Assembly (NCBI GenBank): GCA_003116975.1
Contig: BGKB01000004.1
Span: 434,001-498,000, forward strand
Length of the DNA: 64,000 nucleotides
Direction: 5' to 3'
Source: Aurantiochytrium sp. KH105
Taxonomy: Eukaryota > Sar > Bigyra > Thraustochytrida > Thraustochytriidae
A program made the translations under genes and the position numbers. Of the stretch, positions 39,540-51,600 are shown one piece after another. The notes beneath the pieces were generated by a model. It was not told the origin of the DNA and did not search any database. It worked only from the letters and a program-made list of their open reading frames with translations. How positions within the stretch are numbered: position 1 is the stretch's first letter; the number at the start of each line of letters is the position of its first letter.

Positions 39540-40679
39540 TTACACGTTGAACTTGAAGTTCATGATGTCGCCGGACTGGACAATGTAGTCGCGCCCCTCG
39601 GAGCGGAGCTTGCCAGCGTCCTTTGCCTGCTTTTCGCCACCGAGGTTCACAAAGTCATCGTACGCAATTGTATCGGCGGCAATGAATCCGCGCGACATGT
39701 CCGTGTGGATCTTGCCTGCCGCTTCTTGCGCAGTTGCGCCCACGGGAATGCTCCAAGCGTGTGCTTCAGCCGGGCCCACGGTGTAAAACACATCGAGATC
39801 CAGCAGCTTTGCCGCGCCGCTGGCAACCTTGTCGAGACCCGTCTCGCGCAGACCGAACTCGGCAAAGTATTCATCGCGCTCCTCAGGCGATAATGAGAGC
39901 GCATCTTCCTCCAACGAGGCGCAAAGAACAACCGGCTCAACTCCACCGCGCCCACCAAATACCTCCTTGACCATGTCGGTCATCTCGTTTCGCCCCTCGC
40001 GCACAGTGTCCTCATCCACATTGCAAACAGGAAGCACTGGCTTGAATGAAAGAAGTTGCTGTTGTAGCTCCTGACGCAGCGTGAGACCCTTTCCGGCTTC
40101 GACACTTTCTCCCGCGTCGGGTCCCTTGCCCTTGAGCACATCACGGGCAGGCCGTCCTTCCGCAAGGCAGTCTCGCACTTCCTCCAAGAGGATCTTGTCG
40201 CCCGGAGACATTTTCTTCTTTTGCAAACGTTTCTCCACGGAAGCTAAATCGGCGAGCATCAGCTCCGTCTCCACCACCTCGAGGTCGTCGACTGGGTTGG
40301 TGATCCCGCGCTCGTCGGCGCTGACGTGCAGAATGTCCACATTGTGAAAGCAGCGAAGGACGTGCACAATCATTGAAACGCTGCGAATGTTTGCCAAAAA
40401 CTTGTTGCCTAGACCTTCGCCCTCGCTCGCGCCCTTGATTAGTCCCGCAATATCGTGCAGCTCCAGCATTTGCGGCACCACGCGCTCCGACTTGGCGAGC
40501 GCCGCCAGCCGCGCGAGTCGCGGATCTGGCACAGCCACGCGCGCAACATTAGGCTCAATCGTGCAAAATGGAAAGTTCGAGGCCAGAGCAACTTCGCTGC
40601 GCGAGAGCGCGTTGCACAGCGTTGATTTGCCCACGTTCGGCAAGCCCACAATGCCGCAAGCCGCACGGACGCCCGCCAT
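39540..40679 (-). CDS. Obg-like ATPase YchF/OLA1
   Basis: 379 aa. The G1/P-loop is GLPNVGKST (12-20). G3 and the YchF-specific loop appear as ELHDIAGLIKGASEGEGLGNKFL-like sequence (Leu replaces the catalytic Gln of Ras-type GTPases, as in the HAS group). A coiled-coil arm (LASVEKRLQKKK) follows and the G4 position reads NVDE, the altered motif that gives YchF its preference for ATP. Residues about 295-379 form the TGS domain, including GKIHTDMSRGFIAADTIAYDDF and ending MNFKFNV. YchF/OLA1 binds ribosomes and affects translation and stress responses. The C-terminus resembles the bacterial form more than animal OLA1 by eye, so a mitochondrial or horizontally derived copy is possible. No clear transit peptide is seen. 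Confidence 0.93.
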   Translation of the reverse strand: MAGVRAACGIVGLPNVGKSTLCNALSRSEVALASNFPFCTIEPNVARVAVPDPRLARLAALAKSERVVPQMLELHDIAGLIKGASEGEGLGNKFLANIRSVSMIVHVLRCFHNVDILHVSADERGITNPVDDLEVVETELMLADLASVEKRLQKKKMSPGDKILLEEVRDCLAEGRPARDVLKGKGPDAGESVEAGKGLTLRQELQQQLLSFKPVLPVCNVDEDTVREGRNEMTDMVKEVFGGRGGVEPVVLCASLEEDALSLSPEERDEYFAEFGLRETGLDKVASGAAKLLDLDVFYTVGPAEAHAWSIPVGATAQEAAGKIHTDMSRGFIAADTIAYDDFVNLGGEKQAKDAGKLRSEGRDYIVQSGDIMNFKFNV

Positions 40680-41637
40680 CGTGCGTCCTCAGAAACGGAG
40701 CTAGCGAGCGAGTCACCGAGCCAGCGCACCACAAGCACAGAGACGAGTCTAGATGAAGATTGCCCAAATATACGTGCACAGCTCGTACCTCGGCCTCGCT
40801 AAACCCTCGCCGCTCCTCCCGTCGCGCGCTCTGCTCGGGCTTTGCTTGCTCTCGTCTTTTCTCCAGCAGCAGGGCCAGTCGGTGGCGCCGGTACACACCA
40901 TCCTTACCCTGCGCACGAGAACGCTTCTTTCCTTGCTCACCACGGCATTCAGTGGCAGCCGCACAACTCCAAAACCGAGCGTCCGCCTCGTCCCCGGCTG
41001 CGAGGGCCATTTCCTTTCGCCCGCCAGAGCTCGCGTCCGCGCAAGTCGTCTCAAGTCCCGCGCGACGAAGCGCCGGGCCTCGTTCTCGCGCGCGACCTCG
41101 CAGCGCGACGGGGCAGGTTCCCAGCGTTCCGCAAGATCCAGAGGAGCGCGCGGCCTCGGGCTAACTCGGGCGAAGAAGAAGCGCTCATCGATCGCACTGC
41201 AGGCAGCTCTTGAACAGCAAGGACCAAAGCGCGAACTCCCGCGCGAGGTCTTGACGCGGCAGAGCGCAGGGCGCGCGGCGGAGCCCGGCGGCGGCGGCGG
41301 CGGCGGCAACGGCGGCGGCTGCCATTGGCGGGAAGGCGGCGCCGCCATCACCCTGGCCAGGGAGACTCGGCGAGGCCACGCGGCCGTGCTCGAAGAGGCT
41401 TCCGGCGCACAGTACATACGTTTGGTATACTACGTACACCTTGGGGGGGGAGGCGACGCCGCGCCCGTCGCCCCGGGGTAGAAGGCGCGGCCCAAAGGCT
41501 GGGCGCGTGCCTGAGGTGGGCCGCTTTGTACAGATCGCACGCCTAGAGCTAGCGTAAAGCCCTGTGCGCGGCTTCCCACGCGCCGACGGCTCCTCGCGGG
41601 CCGGAAGCAAAAAATCCGCTTGACAAATTGATTAAAG
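40680..41637. other. Divergent promoter region between YchF and SEL1L
   Basis: 958 bases between divergent starts, with a (GGC)n run at about 41287-41308. ORFs in several frames are compositional only. Confidence 0.5.
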
Positions 41638-44085
41638 ATGACCACAAGGCCGAGCTTGCTGCCGGTTGTGCAGCTGATCCTCACGAGCTTGCTGCTTCTA
41701 CTAGCATCCGCAGCAACTCGCGCAGGTGAGACGCAAGAACCGAGATTCCCCGCAACTCCGCTCGCGTCGACGGCTGTGGCGAGCGCGCGAAAAACATTCA
41801 TGGCGGCAAGGGCCAAGGCGCAGTCCGTACTTGAAACCACGAGGATTCTCGAACAGACTGCAAGCGATACCTCCTTACCTGCTGCTATACGGGGCGCCGC
41901 AGCTACAGAGCTTGCCATTGCATATGAAAACGTATGGCCCTCGTATGCCACGAAAAGTGCGCAGGAAGACCAGTCAGGGCCCTGGAAACTTGCCACGGGT
42001 CGCATCGTCATCAGTGACGCAGACCATCCCCTATTAAACCGCACAAGGGCTGTCGAGCTGTATGAGCTCGGCGCCGAGCTCGGCAACGAGACTGCGCAGT
42101 TTCGCATGGGAACTCTCTATGCGTCCGGCGCCCTGGGCGTCGAGCAAGACCAGGTGAAAATGGCGCTGCACTACTACTTTGCCGCCGTGGGTGGCAGCAT
42201 ACACGCCCAAATGGCTCTAGGCTTTCGCCATAGCATTGGTCTCGGCGTGCCCAGAGATTGCAAGACAGCAGTGCTTTACTACGAACTTGCCGCTAACACG
42301 GCTGCTGACCAAATCGAAAGAGATGGCGTCGGCCCCCTCAATGAACGCGAGCGCCTCAGCCTCGATCAAAAGTCACACTCGTACACCGGGCGTCGCGCGG
42401 TCCGCAGCGAAGACGAAGAGATTGTCGACTACTACAAGCACGCCGCCGAGAAGGGAGACCTTGCTGCGCTCGTGGCGCTTGGCCAAATTTACTTTTACGG
42501 CGCGCGCGGCGTCGAACGTGACCATGAAACCGCGGCCATGTTTTTCCGGCGTGCTGCTGCGAGCGGAGACCCGCTCGCGCAGGCGACGCTTGGCCATATG
42601 CTCGTCAAGGGCATGGCCGTGGAGCGGGACCTCAAGGCCGCCTATGAGAACTTTAGCGCTGCGGCCGAAGCACACTCCGCCGCTGGCAAAAATGGACTTG
42701 GGTACATGTACCTTTATGGCTTGCACGTGAAGCAAGACCGTTCGCGGGCCACAAAGCTGTTCGACGAAGCTGCCGAAATGGGGAATGCAGAAGCTCTTTA
42801 CAATGCTGGTGCCCTTTTCGCCACAGGCACCGGGTCAAGTCGCAGGAATTACCCAATGGCCCTCAACTACTTTCAAGTGGCTGTTCAAAAGGGCCATACG
42901 CTGGCCATGCACAAGCTTGCGCAAATGAACCTCCACGGCATTGGTACGCCTCGCCAGTGTGAGAATGCCATGCATCTTTTCAAGGCGGTCGCGGAGCGTG
43001 GTGAACCTGTTCAGCTTCTCTCGCGTGCTTTTGTGCTCTGGAATTCGTACGATGACATTGACAGTGCTCTTCACATTTATCTAGTCGCGTCTGAGCTCGG
43101 ATATGAGGTTGCACAAAGTAATGCTGCGTGGCTACTTGACTATGGCGCCGACATTCGCGGTAGCGTCCAGCGGCCGGGTGCATCTTCCCCAGTAAAACAA
43201 AGTCCTTCCGCGCAGCAGTCACCAAGTGCAACGTCAGGAAAAGTCGATGATTTCTTCTCGGCAGGCTCTCATGGAGGAGTTCTTCCCTTCCCCCTCTCCG
43301 TCATTCAAGATATTATTGACATCGTGGACCAGTTCTTACGATTAAAAGAGCCCTCCAACAGGTCATTAGACGCACTGCGTCTTTACGAGCTCGCGGCCGA
43401 GCAAGAAAATGTCGATGCGCGCCTCAAAATTGGTGACTACTATTACTATGGACTCGGGGTAATGGATGGCCCAGACTTTGAGTTGGCTGCTTTTCATTAC
43501 AAATTGGCATCGAAACGACGCAATGCGCAGGCCATGTTCAATCTTGGCTTTATGCATCAACACGGCATAGGCCTCGATCGGGACTTTCATCTCGCAAAAC
43601 GTTATTATGACCTTGCAGAATCTGCTGATGCCGACGCCAAGATTCCTGTTTCGTTGGCACTTAGTGGACTCTGGATACATCGAATCTATCGTGCGATCGT
43701 CTTTGGGGAGAGTTCGACAAATCTCCCAGCTGTTGTTTCAACGCTCGCTCGATGGTACGCCTTTCTGCAAGGCAGCCCTGCGCCACACCATGGTGCGTCC
43801 TCGGCGTCACCAGACACAGCAGAAGTTTCTGCCTCGACGTCCTCGTCTTCGTCACAACAAGCTGCGCAGAACGGTGAAACTCCTGCCGCGCCTCTGTCCT
43901 CGCAAGCCTTTGATGCGCTGGCCACACTTGCGGAATTTGAGGACGATACTGTCGTTGCCATTGTTCTCTCCATTTTACTGGTCATTGTTCTCATGCTTCG
44001 ATCTCGCGATCAGCAGCGCAGGGCCTTGCACAGGCGCCTTCGTCAGGCCGCTGCGGCATCAGTTCAACACCCGCACCAGGACTAA
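41638..44085 (+). CDS. SEL1L/Hrd3-type ERAD adaptor
   Basis: 815 aa. Residues 1-29 are a signal peptide (LLPVVQLILTSLLLLLASAA). Sel1-like repeats run from about 130 to 660, each with the A-x2-x-G-x2-x-A-x2-x-L-G-x-x-Y/H and G-x-G-V-x-x-D pattern, for example RMGTLYASGALGVEQD, ALGFRHSIGLGVPRD, ALGQIYFYGARGVERD, NLGFMHQHGIGLDRD. They fall in blocks separated by hydrophilic gaps, as in SEL1L. Near 785-810 a hydrophobic helix (VVAIVLSILLVIVLML) is followed by a basic tail, so the protein is a type I membrane protein with the repeats in the ER lumen. Hrd3/SEL1L holds the Hrd1 ubiquitin ligase and receives misfolded glycoproteins. N-x-S/T sites (for example near 127 and 567) fit a luminal domain. 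The stop is only 63 bases from the convergent neighbour's stop. Confidence 0.88.
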   Translation: MTTRPSLLPVVQLILTSLLLLLASAATRAGETQEPRFPATPLASTAVASARKTFMAARAKAQSVLETTRILEQTASDTSLPAAIRGAAATELAIAYENVWPSYATKSAQEDQSGPWKLATGRIVISDADHPLLNRTRAVELYELGAELGNETAQFRMGTLYASGALGVEQDQVKMALHYYFAAVGGSIHAQMALGFRHSIGLGVPRDCKTAVLYYELAANTAADQIERDGVGPLNERERLSLDQKSHSYTGRRAVRSEDEEIVDYYKHAAEKGDLAALVALGQIYFYGARGVERDHETAAMFFRRAAASGDPLAQATLGHMLVKGMAVERDLKAAYENFSAAAEAHSAAGKNGLGYMYLYGLHVKQDRSRATKLFDEAAEMGNAEALYNAGALFATGTGSSRRNYPMALNYFQVAVQKGHTLAMHKLAQMNLHGIGTPRQCENAMHLFKAVAERGEPVQLLSRAFVLWNSYDDIDSALHIYLVASELGYEVAQSNAAWLLDYGADIRGSVQRPGASSPVKQSPSAQQSPSATSGKVDDFFSAGSHGGVLPFPLSVIQDIIDIVDQFLRLKEPSNRSLDALRLYELAAEQENVDARLKIGDYYYYGLGVMDGPDFELAAFHYKLASKRRNAQAMFNLGFMHQHGIGLDRDFHLAKRYYDLAESADADAKIPVSLALSGLWIHRIYRAIVFGESSTNLPAVVSTLARWYAFLQGSPAPHHGASSASPDTAEVSASTSSSSSQQAAQNGETPAAPLSSQAFDALATLAEFEDDTVVAIVLSILLVIVLMLRSRDQQRRALHRRLRQAAAASVQHPHQD

Positions 44086-44148
44086 TGTAAGCTGTGAAAA
44101 ACAAAAACAAAGAAACACGAGGCCTACCAGAATCTTTTCTTTTGCTTA

Positions 44149-45111
44149 TTATCTATCTTGCGGTAGGCCGAGGCCTAGCTGGTTTCGGAAATCATCGAGC
44201 GACATGAAGAAAGAATCTTCATCTGCATCTTCATCCATGTCTTCTTCATGTGCCAGTAATAAGTCACTATGTTTCTTCACAGTCGGCGGTGACGGCGGAG
44301 CCTGCCTTGAACGTGCTGGTGCTATATGGTCCTTGGCGTCTCCCGCTGAGATAAGGTCTTCATCAGGCTTAGGGATGTCAACCTTTGGTGGTGGAATACT
44401 TTCAAATTTCGATGCCTCGTTGTGGCTTTTCGTTGCGTGGAACGGGCACCAAACAGATGGCCCATAGCAGTGCGGGCATCTCGCGAGTCGCTCGCTCTTA
44501 TACTTGGAAGACACCGCCTTGCTACGGGCTGCTGCAGCACTCGTCACATCGACGCTGGCCCCGTCCACGAACACCTCTGCAATATGTAAATCGAGAGCGT
44601 TCTTCTTGCGCTTGATTTCTTGAAATGTCGAGAGTCGGTAAAGAAACTTCTCGATCATTTCCTCCCGCTCAGCACGGCTCGGCGGCGGCCTGAACTCGGG
44701 TACATGTTCTTGCCTCTCCTCTTCGTCGTCCATGTCTATGCTTTTGTTTCGACGCTTGCTGTTTGCCATTAAAGTTCTGAGTGGTCTCCCAAGAATTCCA
44801 CGTTGCCGGCGCGGTGCTATGCCGAGCTCTCGCTCCAATTCTTCGTCGGAAATCTCATCGTCTATTCCTGTGTTAGCTTGTGGCGTTCTACGCGCGCGAG
44901 GTTGCCTCGGCTGTCTGCATTTGCGCTGTCGCGCCACCTCTCTAGACGTTCTCCTCTGCCGGTCTAGTTTTGACCGCGTCACGTCCTCCGCGTGCTCTCC
45001 AGCATTCCTCGCTCCCTGCGCAGCGTCCGCGTTCGCGTCCGCAACGGCGACCTTCGTCGTTTCCCGCTCGACTGCGGAACCAAAGGCACGTGGCCGCGCA
45101 GTCAGTCGCAT
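44149..45111 (-). CDS. Small unknown protein with Cys/His cluster
   Basis: 320 aa from the ATG at 45111 (an upstream TTG extends the frame by six codons). Not recognised. The first 110 residues are Arg-rich and disordered; about 115-165 is a charged helical stretch (RAEREEMIEKFLYRLSTFQEIKRKK); about 217-232 holds CPHCYGPSVWCPFH, with C-x2-C and C-P-F-H that could bind zinc; the C-terminus is acidic (EEDMDEDADEDSFFMSLDDF). There is no membrane helix. A nuclear regulatory or RNA-linked role is a guess from charge and the zinc-like motif. It converges with SEL1L and lies downstream of the giant gene on the same strand, separated by 0.58 kb. Confidence 0.6.
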   Translation of the reverse strand: MRLTARPRAFGSAVERETTKVAVADANADAAQGARNAGEHAEDVTRSKLDRQRRTSREVARQRKCRQPRQPRARRTPQANTGIDDEISDEELERELGIAPRRQRGILGRPLRTLMANSKRRNKSIDMDDEEERQEHVPEFRPPPSRAEREEMIEKFLYRLSTFQEIKRKKNALDLHIAEVFVDGASVDVTSAAAARSKAVSSKYKSERLARCPHCYGPSVWCPFHATKSHNEASKFESIPPPKVDIPKPDEDLISAGDAKDHIAPARSRQAPPSPPTVKKHSDLLLAHEEDMDEDADEDSFFMSLDDFRNQLGLGLPQDR

Positions 45112-45688
45112 CGAGCGAGCGCCGTGCAAGTTATTCTTCGTTTGTTCATTCGCGACTTGAACACCACTCCCGTAGGAGCTGGCTAGTCAAACGATAGCCG
45201 TTACAGGACTTCGCGACTCGGCCAGGCAGTCCCCGTGGTAATGGCACGCCGGCGGCGGCGCGACGTAACTAGGAATCGGTCTAGTTTCGTCTAAGCCCCC
45301 AAAGGTCCGCGCCATTCAATCCCAAGCATTGGAGAGGGACTTGGAGCGTCGACGGATGAGCTCACGTTACAAAAAAGAGAAAATGCTCAGAGTCAGACGT
45401 GCAAAGTGCCTCAAGGCAAAAATGGCCCTACTCGTCCGACCGACCGACCGACGCACGAATAATGAAAGATTGCCAGATTTGGAATTATGATTGGCATACA
45501 AGGTAGGATCGTAAAAATGAAGTGCGAGAGCAGAAAAAGATACACAGGCACAAGAAGTTCTTCCCGAATGTAGAATCTTTTTTCTCGTGAATGGGCATCA
45601 CCGGTCTCGGTTGCGAGTTGGAGCTGTTTGATTTTTAATTTGATTTGATTTGATTTATTCTTTAGGCTTGTTAAAATTGAGATCACGT
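45112..45688. other. Intergenic between the small unknown gene and the giant gene
   Basis: 577 bases, holding the leader of the small gene and the 3' flank of the giant gene. CCGA units lie at about 45431-45452 and TTTGA units at about 45638-45656. No gene is seen. Confidence 0.5.
45654..45659 (-). terminator. AATAAA polyadenylation signal for the giant gene
   Basis: Minus-strand AATAAA about 30 bases past the stop at 45689. Confidence 0.5.
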
Positions 45689-48600
45689 TTAGCGCTTGAT
45701 GTCCGTCGGCGAAGACGTCGATTTGATTCGCAGACAAACGGCCAAGCAGAGCATCTCCTCGGCATGCTCACCGCTCTGATACACGCTGATTGCCTTGCGG
45801 CGAAGCTCGCGGTTCCATTCGTCTCTCCACTGATACTGGGCCGTCTTCTGGCTTCCCTTGCGATCCTTTTGCCGCCGTGGCTTGATGTTTTGGTCCTCGA
45901 CCTCGGACTCCTCATCACCGTCATCGTAGTCAATGTCATAAACTCGCTTTGGCTTGCCCTTGACCATTCTCACATCGTGCACGCGCGAGATACGTCCAGG
46001 GTAAAATGATCCGCCGTGGTATCGAGCTTTAATGAGCTCGCCGACAATGTACTCCTTGGCCTTTTGCGGCGGCTTGGTCAGATCCATAAAGATGGGCGCA
46101 TTCTTGTCGACTTGACGGACCCGGTCGGCAAAAGACAAGCCTGGTGGCTTGCCCAGACCATCCTTGTCAAAGCCCGGCACACACATCACGCCGTCTTCAT
46201 CCTCCTTTTCAGGGGCCCACAGTTGCGTAACGATGCTGTTGAAGTGAGACTCGGACTTGAGCGCCGCAAGGGCGTCTTCCTCGGACGTGACGAGCTTTAC
46301 AAGAACCCCGGTCTTGCGCATGTTCGAAATAACCTTCTTCTCCTCTCTTGACGCAGGTTGAATGCGGTACCACAAGATACGTTTCTCGGACTTGGAGCGC
46401 AGCTCTTTCGAAAACTCGCGGACTTTGTCCTCGTTCAGCGCGCGGTTTGCGATCACGAGTCTTCGAACTGAGCCACCGCGCATGCTTCTTTGTTGCGCGC
46501 CGCCAAACAGCGATACCTGATGCTGGAGCTCCACCTCATCGGCGTTCAGGTCTGTGAACTTGCACGAGCTGACGCCGTCCACGTAGGTCGTCATCGAGCG
46601 CTCGCTTCCATTCACGACAATCGTCACCACGTGCCAAGAGCCACCCGTCATAGCGCCTTGCCACGGCTCTGCATCCTTGGCAGACTTTTGGCCCTTCTCG
46701 TCTTGATCATCGTCGTCATCCAGAGCGTCCAAGTCCTCGTCATCATCATCGTCCTCTTCGCTCTCGGAGTGATCGTCATCGCTGTATTCTGGCCTCTTCT
46801 TCTTCTTGGTTGCCCTCTTCCTCCTCATTCCTGGCTCCTCCTTTTTCCGCGGGGCTTTCTTCGGCTTCTTTCCCTTCTTCACGACTTCCTTCTCTACCGC
46901 AGCCGAGTCCTCCTGCTTCTCTGCCTCTTCGGTGTCGCCATCTTTGGCGTCGTCTGCTGGCTCTGCTTCCGCATCCTTGCCTGATGATTCTGTGGCGCAT
47001 GCATCAACGACCTTAGCGCTGTCGTCATCCTTTGACTTGGAAGAGGCCTCCGCAACGCCCTCGGAGAGTCCTTCGCCAGCTGCAACAGCGGCATCCTTGA
47101 CTGTGTCTCTGCCCTTGGCGACATCCTCCTCCTCGTCCTGCTTGACGGCGCCGTCCTCCTGCGTAGTGGCCGTTTCTGTAGTTGACTGCGTCGACGTCGC
47201 TTCCGCCTTCTCGTCCTTTGCAATTTCGGTCTTCCCGGTGGCGGACTCCTCGGAATCCTTGGGCGTGACGGGGTCAAGTTTTGGCATTGCAGCACTTCCG
47301 TTGGTCACCCTACCGGTCTCGTCAATAAAGACATTGGCCTTGTTTCGTTTCCGGTTGTGATGGCGTCCCGTTTGCGGGGCAGAAGCAGAAAATTTGGCAA
47401 GCGCGTGCTTGCCGCCCTTGGCAGGAAGACTGTCAATGCGCACATCAAGCATGATCGTGAAATTTGCAGGGCCCGACGCATGACCAGGAGAAACAGTCGT
47501 GGTGTTCTTTACGGAATCCTTCGTCGTCGTAGTCGTCGTCGTCGTCTCCCCGTTCTCCTCCGTCTCCTTTTCCTCCTCAGAAATGAGGGAGCTTTCCGTA
47601 ATAGCGGTGGGGACCTGCAGCGAGACGCTGCCGCCTGCAGCGCAGTTGAAAAAGGTTGTCTGCTTGGAAAGGTCCTCTCGCGCGCGCTTCTTCTCCTCGC
47701 CCGCGGACGCGTGGCAGCGCGAGCACAGATAATAGCTGCAATCGTAGTTTGAGCACTCGAAGCGCACATTATTACGGACACCGCAAGTGCTGCACTTCCG
47801 CCAAGAGTACCACGTCGTCCGCAACTCGTGGCCAAAGCGGCAGCGCTGCTTGTTTGCAGTGATTGCATCCGAAGCACGCTCGGTGGTGACATGTGTGAGC
47901 TCCTGAACAAAGCGCCCGTGGCCCGACGCTGTCATGCGCAACGGCCGCTCATTGGATACGAAAGAGTACTCGCAGAGCATGGCGTTCTCATCCCTGGCTT
48001 GGGACGCTTCACCGCCATCGCTGGTCGAAGAGGACAAGGGCCGCAAGAGCGGGTTGGCTCCTCCTTCGCGCGACTTGCTGGCCTCGAGCTCCTCCTCAAA
48101 GACTTTAATGTCAAAGGCGCGGTTATAAGCCTCGCGACGGATACGCTCTTCCTCCAAACGCTGCATTTCTTCGCGAGCACGCTTCACCATCACCTCGCGC
48201 AGCACGTCGGCGCCGTAAGGCTCAACCAAAGGCTTTGCGTGAGGCAGGCTTCCGTCCACCTGTGGGACCAGCTCGCGCTCCTCCTCATCTTCTTCGACGA
48301 TGCCTGCGGCCTCCTCCTCGCCTTCCAAAAAGACAATGTACTCCTTGTAGTCGATCATCCCGTCGCCATTGCGATCCGCAACGCTAAACATGTCCACCAC
48401 ATCGTCGGGCGTCAAGTTGGGAACCCCGAGCCAGCGCAGTGCGCCATAAAACTCTGCAGGTCCAAGCAGGCCATTGTCGTCCGAGTCAAAGGCCGTAAAG
48501 GCCTCCCACTCGGTCAGCCGCTTACTGCGAATTGACTCCCTCACAAAGACCGCCTGGGCACGCTGCTTGAAGGCGCACCACTCGTCCGGGACGGAGAAGA

Positions 48601-51600
48601 TCTTGGCGAGCGGCGTTTCGCTCCACTTGCGATCCATGCGTCGCTTGCATCCCATCGTTTGCAGGAAGAAGAGCTCACGAGCATGCACCGAATTGCGCTG
48701 CAAAGCGCACAGCAAGACGTTAAGATCCACAGAGCGAAAGTGCATGTTGCAGTCAAGGAAGCGCGCGCATGTGTGAGCCATGGCGGCCTGAAAGTTCGGC
48801 GCGAGCGTGTCAAATGTAACGCCATCGGCCACGCGCCATCGCCGCGAAGCGTCTAGAACCATGCCATACTCTACTTGAGCGGCTTCCGCGGCGGAAGTTG
48901 GATCGCTGGGGCTTGCCTCACCGACGCTGCCAATCCTGCCGCTCGAAGTCCCGCTCGCTGGAGCTGTCAACGTCATCGCCTCGTCGAGACCATCGAGACT
49001 GCTGCTTCCGTCGCCGTCTGCGCCGGCGAGCTCGGCTCGCTTCGCAGCCTCCGAGGAACCCATCGTCGAAAGCGGGGTGTATCGCAGCGCGATTTCCGTG
49101 TCACTTCCTGTGATGAGCACATCCTCCTGCGCGGCATGCAAATGAAGAATACGACGGATCGTCTCGGCTTCTGCCAGCGAGACAATGACATAATTACGCC
49201 CATGCTCCACAGAGCGCAGACGGCCGCGCGTGAGCAGACGGCGCAGATTCGCGAGCGTCAGAGTGCTGCGGTCCGTCCCGAACTCTGCCATCACATCCGC
49301 GACTTCGACCTCGGACAATCGAATGTCCGTGGATGCACGCACGGCCTGAATGACGTCTTCAGCACTCAGCTCGCCCGTGCGAACCGACAAGAGCTCGTAA
49401 GCCTTTTTCAGCGAGCGTTCCGCCTCCCCTTTGATGGGGTGCAATGCAGCGCTTTCTTCGGGACCAAGGGGCGTGATCTTGGCCACGGAAGGGGCCCATT
49501 CGAGCACCATGACCACGTTCTTCACGCGCCGCAGACCGTTCCAGTTCGGGTTAAAGTAGTTGCGCGAAAAGTACATAAAGTCCGGGAACTCGAGCGGCTC
49601 CTGGTGGCGGAGCTTAAAGTCTGAGAGCGGATAGAAAGGATAGTCCTCGTCCACGGCAGCTGCGCGTGCCGCTGCGCGCGCCTTGGGATCCAAGGCGTCG
49701 GCATTCTTGATGCGCGCGGGGTCGCGCGAAAGCAGCCGAAACGGCCACGATCGTGGATGCTCATCGGCGCGCGAGTACTCGCGGTCCACGAACTTTTCCA
49801 CCTCAATTTGCTGGTCACGCTTGGCGCGGACTTCCTTTTCTTGCTCCTGCTCCTGCTCACGCTCTTGCTCAGACTCCAGCTTTTGCTCCGAAGTTTCTTG
49901 CGAGGTCCCCGAATACTGCTTCACCTCGTGCAAGACGTTGCGACCAATCTGGCGCTCTGTTTCAGAGAGAATGAAGTCGTCGTGATCTTCGATCATGTTC
50001 TCGAGTCGTTTGCTAAAAGGAAGTGGATCTGGGACATTCCCTTCGAGGTCAAAGTCCACGCTCTCTCGGAATACATTGAGCGCTTGCCGCGAATCGTCTG
50101 CAGACTCAAGCTTCACAGCCTGCTTGCGCATGAGCTGCTTGAGCGCGTTCTTGCGATACACATTGGAGATGTTCTGCATGCATAACATGCTCCACTGCAC
50201 CTGCTCGGACCGCATCGAGTTGATGACGAGCCATGCCACGATATCCACCAGCGTCTTGTCTTCGTCCGTGCTCGAATAGGTGCCGGCTGTGACCCCAGCC
50301 GCTTGCAGCTCGCGCTTCATTAGCTCCTGGACCTCGGGGATAATGTACGCGCAGATTGTTTGACCCTTGCCGATACCACGCATGCGAAAGGCGCCCTGCA
50401 CATAGTCGCGAAAGACCATGTCTTTACCGAGTGTAATCACCGCACGCGCATTGACAACGTGCTTGATATCCATGCCGGTGGTATGGATCTGGTCATAAAA
50501 AGCAAAGCGACGCTCGAGCGGCACACCGCACTGGTCGGCGCTGATCACACGACCCGTTGCGCGCACAAGCACCTGCTGCTTGTCGTCATCGTCCAGAAAC
50601 ACCACGCCATCGCACCATGAGAGACCCAAGTTCAGCAGAGCGCGCGCAACTTGCTTGTTCGAGTAGCCCGTGATAAGAGCGCCCGTGTCGATGAGCGCGT
50701 GGTACCGTGGAGACTCGGCTTGAGCAATACCCTTGAGGAGATCCTCCACATTCCAATTTGACTTGATGTACTCAAAGCTTGTCGTGTCCCCATCCAAAAC
50801 CGTACTGAGCATCTTGCCGTCGTCTCCCGTCTCGTAGTCGCAGCGCCCAAGTTCTTTCGGAAGAAGGTCACTCGGGGTTCCACTAAAGCCGACACGACGA
50901 CCGAAAAGCATTTCGCCGCCAACGGCTTGGCCCGAGGCGGAGATCTTCACCTTTTGCGAACGCATATGCGCAGGAAGCACCGTGTGGCTCAAGTAGTGGT
51001 GGATCACAAGCGGCTCGAACTTCCAAAGCTTGTAAAGCTTTTGCATCTGCTCGCGGTTGCTCTTTTGAAGGTATTTGAGCTGGACCACCTCCTTTTCTTC
51101 CGCCTCGAGGCGATCTCGTGCGGCAGCAACCGTTGCTGTCGCCCTCGCTTTCTCAGATGTCGCTTCAGGTCCACCCCCACGAGGCTCCGCAATTGCAAAC
51201 CCAGGTGTTGCTCCACCGGTCCCAAAACCAATGCCAGAGGCCGCCCCGGTTGCCGGCGTTGCGGCGCCGGAGCGGTCGCGAATTCCGCGAAGTGTGCCAC
51301 CAGATTCGGAGACCCACTGCTCGTAGCGCTGACTCGATTTGCGTTCGCGCGCAGGCCCAATTTCGCGGGCAAACTCCATAGTCATCTCGTCCACGACCGT
51401 CTCAAAGTCTGACTCGCGGAGACCGCTGTAGCGATACCCAAGAATCGTCAATCCGATGGTAATGTCCGGATGGGCGAATTCTGACGAGGAGCTTGGCACA
51501 TCCTTGCCTACGAATGGAACGGCCAGCTTGAGACGCGAACGCGGCATGAGCGGGTCCTCTTCGAGTGCGCGCTTGCAGTCCTCGTCGTTAAGCAAACCAA

